A stretch of 64,000 nucleotides of DNA, taken from NCBI GenBank assembly GCA_027924645.1, contig BSBN01001752.1, forward strand, positions 10,992,001-11,056,000, read 5' to 3'. The DNA comes from Cunninghamia lanceolata (Eukaryota > Streptophyta > Pinopsida > Cupressales > Cupressaceae). Under the pieces are notes generated by a model. The model saw only the letters and a program-made list of their open reading frames with translations. It did no database searches and had not been told where the DNA came from. Each line of letters opens with the position of its first letter. Positions within the stretch are counted from its first letter, which is position 1. Below, piece by piece: positions 42,179-54,000 of this stretch. The translations under genes and the position numbers were made by a program.

Positions 42179-45100
42179 CTACAAAAGTGTTTTCAATTGT
42201 ACAAGTTCTGTTGCCCAACTCAGCTTCATCCTGTCCAAAATTGAGATGTGACCACTCAACAGGAATGCAAAAGCTTTTGCTCTTTTAAGATCTATCGGAT
42301 CATTGGTTCGAGTTGTGGTCTGAGCATCAGTTAGGGCTTCATGCATGGCCTCTAACTTAGGGATAATGATCCCTCTAAGTTCACTCAACCTGTTTATTCT
42401 ATTTTTCTTCTCCTTCTCAAGTGTCTTTATTTCATTTATGACTGCAATAGTCTGACACTCTTGTTTTACTATGGAAGAGGATAGAGGATCAAAACTTTGA
42501 GATAAACTTAACAGTTTATCCTCTTACTCTTTTACTTTCTTCTCAATGTCCTTGGTCACTTTAGGCCAGGATAAACAAAATTTATATATATCTCCCCCAT
42601 CTTTGAGAGCATTTTCTAGGTTCTTTATTCCGATATCCATAACTCTCTTATCATTTGAAATTAACCCTTGTACCTCTAATAATCTTTTTACCAAAAATTC
42701 CTTCCGGACCTTATCTTCTGCTGACTTTTCTAAGGAATCAAAATGTGTGCTAACACTATTAACTAGAGATTTGAGATTACTGGATGAAGAGGCTGAGGGA
42801 TCCTTCTGAAAGGATGGCAAGGTCTTCTCCAATACATCAGATGCAATTTCTATAAGCTTGCAGTCTTCCATGTGAGACTTTAGAAGCTTTTCTTTTGCCT
42901 TTGCTGAAGTGAAGGATGCTAGCTTCATGGTTTGAACCGGGGAGAGGGAGTCAAAATTGAACGGTCCTTGAAGAAGTTCCAGTTCATCAAATTCCATCAT
43001 CTCCTTGGTTAAGAAATCTTTGACTACCTCTGCTGTGTCTCTTGCCGGAGACAGAGTTTTCTCCCCTCTGCACCCTTACCACCATCATCTGTGGCCTTCT
43101 CTATTGGAGTTTTCTCTTTTTCTATAGCCTTACTACTGTCATCTTCTTTTCCCTTCTCCTCTGCTTGTTGACTGATCTTCTCTTGTACTCTTTCTTTTTC
43201 TTTGAGTCCGGAGTCAGCAATGGAAACCAGAGGAGAGATGTTTGCTTGATCATGGACCTCCTCTTCCGGAGCAAAGGAATCGAAGTCCTTACCTTTTTCT
43301 TCACCCATCTCCTTTACCTCTTCTGCCACTATCTCAGTAGATTCTTCTTCAACATCTGTAGTAGAGGGATCATCTCCTAAGTCCTCTATAATAGGAATGT
43401 TGAATCTTTTGTATGCATTTCAAAGGATCTCTTCTGTCTCTTTTGCTACTTTGTCAGTTTCTCTGAGCATAAGCTGATTCATTCTAGCTTTGCTCCAGAA
43501 CTCATCCTTACAATATTTGAAGATCATATTCTTCTGCTTAGGAGTGATTGAAGGATATAGCTGAATAGCTATCTATTCTCAGATCTCAAGATCCTTTGCC
43601 ATAGCATTATTCTTTCTTATTTCTAATTCCTTTTCTAGGCTTTTGGGAATAAGAGATATGATTTCAATAAAAGCCTTGTTGTAGATATTCAGATACCTGA
43701 CTGTGGCTTCTTACAAGATTTTTTGGTCAGCTTCATTGTAATCATCATAGAATTCAGCCATTGGTTGAAGGTTCCCATCCACAGTAACTGATTTTATGAT
43801 GTCATCAATGCACAGAGTAGGTTTCTCAACAAATTCTTCTGTTACTTCTTTAGTAGAAGGTTCACCGGATGTTTTCCTTTTCTTCTTCATTTTCTTTACT
43901 TCCTCATCTGATTCTGTCTCTTCTTCATCCTTTTGGCTTGTGTAAGACCTTGTTGCCTTTTTCTTGGTTCTCTTCTCTCCTTTTCCAGATGATTTTGCTT
44001 CCAGTTTTGATGCCTTAGAGCTCTTTGTAGTGGTAGGTGCAGAGGTTTTAGAGGATCTGGTCCGAGAGGGGACTTCCACCGGAGCACCTTCTTTCTCTGC
44101 CCTTTTTGTCTTTTCTCTACTTGCATCAAGTGCCTCTTTTGAAATTCCATACCTCTTGGCAAACTCTTCTACTTCCCTCCTCACTTTTCTTTTTATTTCC
44201 GGTTGTCTTAGCTCCACATGGATCTTCACACTTAATTCTTCAAAGGTTCCAAACCTTTCTACTTTAGGATCCTTGGATTGACTGAGCATGTGCTGAACAT
44301 GTAGCTCAATAATTTTCTCATCTACTTCATACCCCATTGGCATGATCCAGACTATTCTTGGCTCTACTACCTCCATTAGACATTGATTAGTTTCTACCAT
44401 AAAGCATACTGTATCTTTATACTTTTCAACTAAAGATTGGGGGATTCTCTCTCTTGCTTGCATCATGCTCTAAAAATTCTTGAAATAGCCCCAGAGTGCT
44501 GTATTCTATGCCTTGGCATCACCAAGCCCATGTATATAATCTTTGATTTGGATGGCTACTGGTCTATCATTCTGCCATACCCAACCACTGGATCTGGGAA
44601 GCTCATTCATGGAGTAGAAGAACAAGCACAGTATCAACCCACCATACTTGAAGGAGTTCTTCTTGTCCTTCTTGATCTTTGTAGGTTTTCCATTAGTTGG
44701 CTCAAAAGGAGTTCACAAAGATCATAATCTACATTTTTCCTCAACATTTCATAAGCAGTGTAAATTGCAGTTCCAGGTACTGAATTTTCCCTGCTAGAGT
44801 GATATACCTTATAACCGATGATCATGGAGGCAAACTTGACATCCGGATTGGTAATGTCTTCTATTGTCATTGCTCTTTTGTCAAACTTTGATCCGGTAGC
44901 TTCACTTACAGTTTGATTCTTGACGGATTTGAGAACAGGAATCCCATCGGATGAGTGCAATCCGGTTACTGCCCTAATAGCATCCTTGGTTATCTTAAAT
45001 GGCCTCATCAACCATATAAAGTTATCATGCATTCTACTTAGAACATACCTGACCCATTCATCTTCTACAAAATAGGGGAAATGAATGCATTGTGCAAAAT

Positions 45101-45606
45101 GCTTGTCCCAGATGGCTTTATATTGAGTTTTGAATTCAAATGAGTCATCTATCAAATACTTGTGATAGATATCAACCAGCTTAGATTCCCCAAATTCTTC
45201 AATATTCGCATGAATATATGCCCTAATATCTTCTACATGTAGAACCCCATGCGGAATGCTTAAAAAGGCGCCTAGGGGATCAACTTCTAGGGATTTATAT
45301 GGATGTTTCTTGAATTTAGGACGCGGCCTATCAGTGATCTTTACAACATTCAGTGTAGTCATCTTCAAAAGATTTTGCAGAGAAATAGTCAATAATGAAA
45401 AATACCTTTTGCGCTTCTAGGGCTCGCTGAATGAGCTGAATTAATTTGTTGGATGAATCAACTTCAACGGTTGATCTTTTGAGAATTTGAGATAATTTAT
45501 TGTAGAGCTCCTTTTCTCTTCTTCTTGAATGCAAATGTGCAAATGACGAGTGAATGAACCCTTTTATTTCTACGAAAACCTTAATTTCATATTGCAATAA
45601 ATGCAC
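42179..45606 (-). pseudogene. Long unknown ORF of element C (pol position)
   Basis: About 1,100 codons in three frames, broken by at least three frameshifts and several stops. The N-terminal half (45600-44500) looks globular: DPLGAFLSIPHGVLHVEDIR, FVEDEWVRYVLSRMHDNFIW, RPFKITKDAIRAVTGL, VPGTAIYTAYEMLRKNVDYD. The middle (44200-43100) is rich in Lys/Glu/Ser (RTKKKATRSYTSQKDEEETE). The C-terminal part (43000-42180) is helical (FDSLEKSAEDKVRKEFLVKR). I know similar unnamed proteins from plant repeats but no function. It sits where pol should be. An env-like or accessory role is possible but not shown. Confidence 0.6.
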
Positions 45607-46010
45607 AACTCAAGTCATTCCGGTTGCCTGGTTCTTCTTATTTTGAGAAAGATCTTTTTTCGGATCACTGAGATATACTTAGAGTTATCCTTCGTGATTA
45701 ATAACAAATTATCTTACTTTCCCCAAACACTTGATCTATCCACAAAATAAGATGCCTTGAATTTGAATCATACTGGATTTAACTGTGATAATGCTGTTTT
45801 ACCAGATGACTATTAAACCGGATCAATCTTGGAAGATTAGACTCTTCAAATCTTCCTACAGATCTTCCATATCTTTACCAAGCTTTCTTTAGATGTTTCT
45901 CTGAAAATCCTTTTATTCCGCAACTTCCCATGTGCCAATTTTAGGCACTAATTAACTGGCTGGGGGAAAATGTTTTTCCTTGTGTCTCCCCCTGAGCCAG
46001 AGCTCACTTT
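45607..46010. other. Spacer between gag and the long ORF in element C
   Basis: No coding motif. On the minus strand it contains AGGGGGAGA at 45985-45993, a copy of the PPT motif 16 bp downstream of the gag stop at 46011. It may be an internal PPT or a scar of the deletion that removed pol. Confidence 0.45.
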
Positions 46011-47216
46011 TTAATTTCTGGAAGGAATATCAGCACCAGATTCTGGTGCAGATCCATCCCCTACATTTTCTGTACTTCTCTTCACCCAAATCTTGTTCAT
46101 CTCACTTTTAACTTCATCTGCATTCACTTTTTCTTTTCCTTTGTCTTGATTCTGATTATGATGCACCAGACCCCTTTTGTCCTGATTCTTGCTTCTACAG
46201 AATTTGGCAATATGACTAGATCTATTGCAATTGTGGCAAACAACATTTCTTTGCATATTTGAATGATCTCCTCTTGATTAGCCATATGTCCCATTCTATT
46301 GCATGCAAAGCATCTACCATTGAATGAATTGTTCATTTGCATATTTCTGCATTCATGAGATTTGTGGCCATACCTTTTGTAGTTGAAACACTGTCCGGAG
46401 AAGGATGTATTAGTCTGATTTATTCTCTTTCTACAATGATTAGCTTTATGACCAAAGTTATTGCAGTTGTGGCAGTATCCATTGAAGGAAGGATATCTTT
46501 GAGCATTAGGTTGCCTTACCGAAGGTCTTCTACGCCTGTTCCTTGGATTTCCTGATCCAAAATTCTTCTGACCGGATCTGGAGCTTTCACCTTTCTCATA
46601 TCCCAAGCCACGCTTGTCATCTACCCTCTTTTGGCTTTCAAGAAGAACTTCAAGTTGAGTAGAACTTATCTTGAATTTCTCTTTGTATTCATTTGCTGTT
46701 TGAAGATCCTTTTTAAGAATGTCAATTTGATCCTCAAGTTTTTCTTCATTATCTTTGGCATCTTCAAGTTCAGATTCTAGATGCTTGATTATTCTATCCA
46801 TTTTGTGGCAGTCTTCTAACTTCTCCTTGAGAGATTGTCTTAGATCATCTTCAATTTTTCTTTTCTCTTCAATTTCTTGGGTGAATTTCATAACTCCTAA
46901 TTCCATTTCATGTCTTACCATAATGACCTCTTTTGATAACTTTTCACATAACTTGGTTTTCTCCTTCAGATCTTCATTTGTACCATTGTCTTCACTTTGA
47001 CTTGCCAATTGCTGAAGTAGATCTTTTCTCTTTTTCATAGAGATACTCAGTTTCCCTTTTAGTTCATTTATGAAATCATCAGCCTGTTTGAGTCTTTCCT
47101 TCAATTCATTGACTTCAGAGTTTGATTGCTGAAGATCATCTAGGGCAGACTAAAGTTGTTCCCTTATACCATACACATCTATTTGAGTTCCCAGATCTTC
47201 CTCTAGCTATTAGGCT
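46011..47216 (-). pseudogene. Element C gag: coiled coil and CCHC knuckles, N-terminus missing
   Basis: The minus-strand frame starts within ~20 bp of the PBS as coiled coil (LEEDLGTQIDVYGIREQL; INELKGKLSISMKKRKDLLQ) and lacks the usual N-terminal gag domain and start. It then has an Arg-rich segment and CCHC or CCHC-like knuckles: CHNCNNFGHKANHC, CFNYKRYGHKSHEC (one Cys replaced by Tyr), CFACNRMGHMAN and, after a frameshift near 46258, CHNCNRSSHIAKFC. It ends at 46011. Knuckles bind element RNA. Stops occur near 47205 and 47145. The deletion abutting the PBS makes translation of this gag doubtful. Confidence 0.8.
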
Positions 47217-47230
47217 CCTTTTGGAGGAAC

Positions 47231-47246
47231 TTGGCTCTAATACCAA
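47231..47246 (-). other. Primer-binding site, initiator tRNA-Met, element C
   Basis: Minus strand TTGGTATTAGAGCCAA, adjacent to the 5' LTR. It matches the initiator-Met site with one transition (ATC to ATT). Confidence 0.85.
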
Positions 47247-47247
47247 T

Positions 47248-48334
47248 TGTTGATAACTAAGAGGGGGGTGAATCAGTTATCTTAATTATTTCAGCTTTCT
47301 AAATTTCCTTATCAATTAGTTCAGTATTAAATTAAATAAGCAAACATAACCATGAAATGGAAATAACATCAATACACATGACACAATGATTTTGACGTGG
47401 AAAACCCTGTTAGGGGAAACACCACGGGGTGATTAACCCAAGATTGTATTCTCTGTTAGAAGAATAAGATAGTACAAAATGGCACTTGCCAATTAGGGCT
47501 CACTGCCTGAGCACACTGCTCACAGGAGTCTCACTACCTACAATAGTTTATACAAGGAAACTAGATACTTGAACTGATGAGAAGCATCCACAAATGCTGA
47601 GGTTCAGTTCCGGTTAAGCTCAATATACTGATCTGCTGCACTTCATTCTTACTCTCTTAGGTGCTGCTGTCCTGTTACATTTCAGACCTGTCTTACTGCC
47701 TTCACACTGCTCTTCTAATTTTCTTCGCACCAATCAATACACCACACACACCATCACATCCAAATCTATCTAGTATATATATCCGCACAAAGGATTTCAT
47801 CCTCTTTCTAGTCAAAATCTGAAATAGTCAATATTTTCCCAAACTCTAGTCTGTCGGCTGAATCCTTGCTTACCAATTGATACGAATCAAGGAGATACTT
47901 ATAGAAGTCTTCTAACATGTCAGCCAATCATGAATGATACCTTAAGAACCTTGATCACCATCAATATCTCATCCGGAATAATTCTGATGCTCTGTCGGTC
48001 AGTTCTTCCTTTGTCTACTCTGCCAAACCAGATCCCAATACTTAGATGCTCATATCTCTTTACTCTTTCATCACCGGAGGCTCAATCCCTGGAATCTATT
48101 AGTCAAGGTATTCCTCTTGACTTCCCCAAGTCCATACTTTACAAAGATACTACTTATAAGAGATTTGGACCTGACTGTCAGACCTTGCTGCATGCTCTGT
48201 TCTTGCTTACCGAACCAAAGTATTCTTCAATCTGACTTCCGGTAAAGATACACCATGTCCTGTGGATGTGTGGAGTGGTCTTTGTTGCCATCAATGACAA
48301 CACCAATGAAGCCACACAATGTCTCTTGCCAACA
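47248..48334 (-). repeat. 5' LTR of element C
   Basis: 1087 bp, TGTTGATAACTAAGAGG to CTTGCCAACA, followed by the target duplication CAATC. TATA-like minus-strand GGATATATATACTAG lies near 47773-47787, the same place where Tat inserted in the other LTR. The perfect 7-bp stem-loop is at 47252-47281. Confidence 0.93.
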
Positions 48335-48339
48335 CAATC

Positions 48340-49918
48340 TACTGCTCTCAATAATGTTCTTTTACAATCTTTCCATTAATCTGCTTCATAATGTGTTCAA
48401 GCTAAATATAATAAAATTTGGGTGTCAGTGCCAAAATAGAATTTCCTCAAACAATTTTGATACATTTTCACTGCAAGCACAAACTGTCCTTGTGCAAAGT
48501 AAACAAGTGCTAGATTTACCCACACATCAGGCATCTGAACAAAGATGTTGCCTACTCTAGCTTCTTCTACCTGTGTAAAAATTTCCTTTGCAATATCAAA
48601 TTGACCCCTTTCATCTAGCATAATGGCTGCCCCATTTGCAACATAAACATTTCTCGGTCTTTGTGCCAACACTTTACAATACAGTTCTCTAGCCTTCTCA
48701 AGATGTGCCTCCACCTTTGGATCCCTCCTCTCATTGCGAAAAGCTACAAAATAATTCCAATTTCCAAGTGAAATGTCAACATAAGAATTCTTTGTATCTG
48801 ATTCACTTTGTGCAGCTTTAATTGTTTCTTTTGCTTTAAGCTAGCCATCTATTTTTAGTTCCATTTTTCCAAGCATAGACAAAGCATTTGATGAGTTTTT
48901 ATCCATCTTAAGTGCATCCCCAATCAATTCTAGGCTTAGTTGGATCTCATTCCGAGCTTGAGCCATGGATGCAAGACGTAGATAAGCATCCACATAATCA
49001 CAAAACTTGAACAATATTAGCCTATATAAAAGATTTTCTTTTTTAGTATCATGTAGTTGTTCAAACAACCTAGCAAGATTAAATAGTGTTGTGACTTTAT
49101 CCCATGGTAGCTCAAGTGAAACACCACCTTCTTCTAGTCGATGGAAGAATTCCATATCTTTAAAGAGCACAGGAAAAAATGCAGAATTGGCATTGGGGCT
49201 TTTATTTATGAATTCAACCTAAAGGCCATTTCCTAATGCTTCCATAAAAGTTTGTTGAGCCAACTGTAGTTCATCACGCTCAAAATAAAGAACCCCAATG
49301 TTGTTTAATAATTGAATGGGTACTTCTTCTCTGCTTTTCTTTAGAAGAGACTTTGCTGTCTTAAGAGAATCTAAGGCTGCACTGGGGTCTGATGATATTA
49401 ATAACTCACCCATCTTGATAAATGCATGGGCATCACATGGATCTATGCGAGTTGCCTTTCTTAAAATTTCCAAAGCCTTCTCTACCTGCCCTTGCTAAGC
49501 ATATATATGGCCTATAGATTTTAAGCTCTCACAATTCTCAGGGTGGACCTCTAGAACCTTTTCAAAATTTCAGAGAGAACTCTTAAGATCTCCCAGCTTC
49601 AATTGAACCTGTCCACAAAATCCCGTGGCCTTTGACTTTCCTTGACTGATGCCATGTAGTAGTAGCCAGTGGTGTCATAATCACCTTTACTATGATAATA
49701 TTGTTCAAGATTATAATATGAATGAGATTTCATGAGAGGGTGGTTAGTTGAAACAAGAGCTGTCTCAGTCAACTGTTCCACAAGAAAATGCTGCCCTGTG
49801 AAGAAAAAATGGTTTGCTAAATGATTCAATGCCATTGCATAGTACGGGTATAATTCAAAGGCTCTACGCATCTTTTCCATTCCTTCATGAACACTACCTT
49901 TTTCACTAACTGTGAGAA
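48340..49918 (-). pseudogene. CTR9: CTR9 (PAF1 complex TPR subunit) pseudogene fragment
   Basis: The minus-strand translation follows plant CTR9 (VIP6/ELF8 type) for about 520 residues: GMEKMRRAFELYPYYAMALN, ANHFFFTGQHFLVEQL, LKLGDLKSSL, KATRIDPCDAHAF, PIQLLNNIGVLYFERDELQL, LPWDKVTTLFNLARL, MPDVWVNLALVYFAQGQF, VKMYQNCLRKFY, and LLRAVD at the element C junction. CTR9 is the tetratricopeptide scaffold of the PAF1 transcription-elongation complex. A small deletion with frameshift near 49635 and six or more stops kill it. A probable splice acceptor (TTTAATTGTAG) lies at 49918. Upstream exons are missing. A few codons continue at 22496 and end at a GTAAGT donor-like site. No introns interrupt the 1.6 kb. 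Confidence 0.85.
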
Positions 49919-50072
49919 TCCTACAATTAAAAAATGCACAAAACTGACCACAAAGATTTTTCCCCATTTCAAACAACAAAATTGCCAAAAAAATGCTTTT
50001 AAAAATTGCAAAAAAATACAAATAAAATCACACTGATTTTCACGCCAAAAAAAACCATGAGACCATAGCTTG

Positions 50073-50598
50073 TTGCTTACTATTATGCTTTGATAGATTT
50101 TTTCCAAGCATCCATAGCTTGTTTGAAATCACCTGTTTTAGGCTTTTAGCCATAGCAGCAAGGCAGTGAACTGTTTGATAAAATGCTTTGGTAGACATGT
50201 ATGAAAAATGTGGTAACATAGGCAAGGCAATGAACTTTGGAAAAAATGCCTCAAAGAAATGTGGTCTCATGGTGATGGAATTCCATGATGAATGCCATGA
50301 CAAGAAAATTGTTATGGATTGTCATGGCATTCCATCACCATGAGACCACATTTCTTTGAGGCATTTTTTCAACTAGTTCACTGCCTTGTTTATGCTATTG
50401 CTTACTATTATGCTTTGATAGATTTTTGCCAAGCATCCATAGCTTGTTCGAAACCACTTGTTTTAGGCTTTTAGCCATAGCAACAAGGTAGTGAACTATT
50501 TTATAAAATGCTTTGGTAGACAGGTTTGAAAAATGTGGTAGCATAGACAAGGCAGTGAACTGTTTGAAAAAATGCCTCAAAGAAATGTGGTCTCATGG
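50073..50598. repeat. 200-bp direct repeat with an embedded 50-bp-arm foldback
   Basis: Copies at 50073-50272 and 50398-50598 are direct repeats with scattered differences. The end of copy 1 (50241-50302) and 50320-50369 form an inverted repeat: 50 bp pair perfectly apart from a 12-bp bulge (50281-50292), with a 17-bp loop. It lies upstream of the CTR9 fragment, in what would be its intron or 5' flank. It may be a MITE-like foldback; no target duplication was identified. Confidence 0.85.
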
Positions 50599-51060
50599 AA
50601 TGCCATGACAAGCAAATGCAATTGGTAGTTGCTCCTAGTTATTAGTTATGCAATGTAAAGTAATTGCATAACTGCTTAGGTTGACTTTGTAAAAACTATA
50701 TTGTAATTGAAATTTTGTCATCCATTAGCATCTAGTTATTAGTTATGCAATGTGAAGTAATGCTTTGAGTTTGAAAGATGTGCAATGCAATGCAATCAAC
50801 AATTTGAATATAAACTACAAAAATCTATTTTTTACAATTCATTAGTTAAACTCTCTATTTTATTTGCTCTCTATAACTCTATTGCTATGGTATGAATTTC
50901 AATTAAAAAAAATAGTTTTTGTCTCTTATTCTACAATTTTTTACATTTTTTTAAAGATACGATTTTTTCAAAAGATCTTGAACTTTTGGTTTGCCAATTT
51001 TTTCCCCAAAAGATTTTTGTTGCTATGTGTAGAACATTATAGATGAATCAACATTGAAGG
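50599..51060. other. No gene; AT-rich
   Basis: TCTAGTTATTAGTTATGCAA or a close variant occurs twice (near 50634 and 50732), showing further local duplication. No coding motif or CACTA end was seen before the transposase start. Confidence 0.5.
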
Positions 51061-54000
51061 TTGACTACAGATCAATACCATGCATTTGATGAGAGAGTAG
51101 TCGATAAGAGGGACATGGACAAATATCCATGTCCATGTAAAGACTGTCTTGGTGGAAAGGTGAGAAAAAGAAACCCGATTTATCAACATATGATAAGATA
51201 TGGGCATAGTGGTATAAGCCCTTGGGATTACAATTATTATGAAGATATGATAGAATTGCAGAGTGTGAGAGATGAAGAGGCAACAAACATAGATGAAGTG
51301 GCACCAAACATAGATGAAGAGGCAACAATGTTAGACTAAGGGTTTGAAGTTGATAGAATGTTAAATGAGGGTCTAGATGATGATTGGGCCAAGTCGATGG
51401 AGGATGCTTTAAAGCCTGTGTATGCTAATTGAAAGTTGAGTCGTTTGACAACAATCCTTCAAATTCTTAACTTGCAAGTGGTGCATGGTTGGACAAATGA
51501 GAGTGTAGATCAGTATTGGCATTATTAAGTTTGTTGTTACCACTTGACTACACATTGCCAATAAAACAAAGTCAATGTAAAAAGCAAATCACTAAGGTAG
51601 GCTCAAGGTATGAAAACATCCACACATGTGTGAATGTTTGGTATTATTTTGCAATAATCTTGCATGTGAGAGTGAATGTCTGAAATTCATGAAGCGAGGT
51701 ATAGACAAGGGTTGAAATCAACTGTGGTTTCTAGAAAGGTTCTTCGCCACTTTCCGATAATCCCACAATTACTCCAAATGTATAGGTGTAGAGACATTGC
51801 TGAACTTATGAAATGGCATGCCCAAAATAAGAGCACTAATAGAAAACAATGACATGTGCCTGATTCTAAGACATGGATGGAATTTGATAATAAATGGCCT
51901 AATTTTTCTCAAGATCCTCATAATAAAAGGTTGGGTTTGGCTCTAGATAGGTTGAACCCATTCTCAAATCAAAGTACGAAATGGTCAACTTGGCCAGTGT
52001 TTTCAATAAATTATAACTTGCCTCCGTGGTTAGCAACTAAACCATTTTTCTTAATGCTATCATTGATTATACTAGGAAACAAAAGTGTGACTTCAGATAC
52101 AATCGATGTTTATCTAGAGCCATTATATGATGAGCTAATGGAATTGTGGAAAGGAATTGAAGCAATTCAATCTTTAAGGGATGGTCATTCAATAAAATTC
52201 ACTTTAAGAGCTTCCTTATTGTTTATGATTCATGATCTTCCTGCATATGGCACATTGTCTGGTCTCAGTGTTCATGGATACCATGGATGTCCTACTTGCA
52301 ACTTTAAGGATTTTGTGAGGCACTCAAGAAGTTTGCGTAAGTGTATTTATTGTGGACATCATGATTACCTTAAAATGGATAATCCATATCGTCGACAAAA
52401 AACATGTTTTAATGGTCAAGAAGAGAATCGTGAAGCACCATTGCTAATAACAGGTGATTACATTGTTGAGAATGGAAAAAAGAGAATGTCATTTATAGAA
52501 AATGATGGGATTGCTGGTAGTAGATATGATCCATGTAGTGAAAGTAGTGTAAAACGATTATGCATATTCTATAAGTTGCCATACTTTAAGGATATAGCCA
52601 TTAGGCATATTGTTGACTTTATGCATACTAAGAAAAATATAGCCTATGCTATTATAGAAACTCTTTTTGGTGCTTTTGATACTGTTTCATCACGTAAAGA
52701 CTTTCAACAACTAAAGATTCGTCAAAATCTTTGGGTTGAAAAATATGCTGACGAAAAATATAGAAAACCTAGTGCTCCTTATGTTTGGATAAAGGATCAA
52801 CATGTACAATTCTTACAGTTGTTGTCTTAGACTCGCTTTCCCACTGGATATTTAAGTAGTAGTATTAGAAGCCAAACTGACATTAATGGCTTAAGAGGCC
52901 TTAAGACCCATGACTATCATAATATTTTACCTATTGTGGTAAATATATCAAGTTTGGCAAAGGGGCCAAGATTGGCAGTGATAAGGTTGGGCCTAATATT
53001 AAAGAGAATGAGTTTACATGTATTAGATCCTTCGAACTTTTGTAGTTTGAGGGAGGAGGTTGTTGAAGTCCTTTGTCTATTGGAATGGGAATTTCCTCCA
53101 ACAATCTTTAACATTTCTATGCATCTTTTAATACATCTAGAATATGAACTAGAGTATTGTGGCCCAGTAAGAATGAGATGGATGTATCCTATAGAATGAT
53201 ATATGAAGGTTTTAAAAAAAATGTTCGTACTAGGACAAAACCGGAAGGCAGCATGTCTAAGGGATATTCAATGCAAGAGGCCATGGGATTTTGCACATAA
53301 TATATGAAGGATTTTAAAAATGTCAATCGACGTGTATGGGATGATGACAAAGATCAGAGAGTTGCAAGTGAAGTATTTGAAGGCATTGGATGTTGCTTCA
53401 AGCTATCACATCAAGAAAGAAGTGCAATACATGCCTATATTCTTCAAAACACATCTTCGTTTGATAAGTGGCATAGGTAAAAAAAATTTACACAATAATT
53501 TATTTACTCAATTGCATTTACACATTTATACTATTAATCTTACTATTTGTACATTAATATTCTATGTAGAAAATATGAAGAAGAGAATCAAGCTAGGATG
53601 CAACATCGACCTCAAAAGCACAGACATCATGATTTGATTGGAGGTGCTTCTTTTCCAAATTTTGAAGAATGGATTGCTAATGTAGTTAGTCATGCAAAAG
53701 AAGAGCTCAAGATATAACAATGGAGGAAAGTGAGCTTTCACAATCTCCACAATTATGGGCTATGCATTTTAGTGGAATGTTGGCCTATGGTAGTCATTTA
53801 AGAGTGTAAGAAAAAGACACAAGGAAAGAGAAATTGTGATTGTGTTGTTAGTACTGAATTTCTTCACAAAAATGAGAAGAAATTTTATGTTGGATTCATC
53901 CAAGAAATTATTCAAGTGGATTTTGGTGAAAATAGTCCTATATTATTAAAATGTAATTGGATTCGACCATCCGCAATACAATTTGATGAGTATGGATTTG

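Larger units (their letters stand above)
22502..48334 (-). mobile_element. Copia-type element C, pol-less, with a nested Tat element
   Basis: The outer boundaries are LTRs of one family, in minus orientation, with a perfect target duplication CAATC (22497-22501 and 48335-48339). Without the Tat insertion (23033-41353 plus one GTATA) the element is about 7.5 kb. LTRs are 1087 bp each, and the internal part (41915-47247) holds the PBS, a 5'-shortened gag, a long unknown ORF and a PPT cluster. No protease, integrase, RT or RNase H is present, so it must have depended on another Copia element for mobility. It interrupts the CTR9 pseudogene: coding sequence reads up to 48335 and a few codons resume at 22496. 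Confidence 0.9.
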
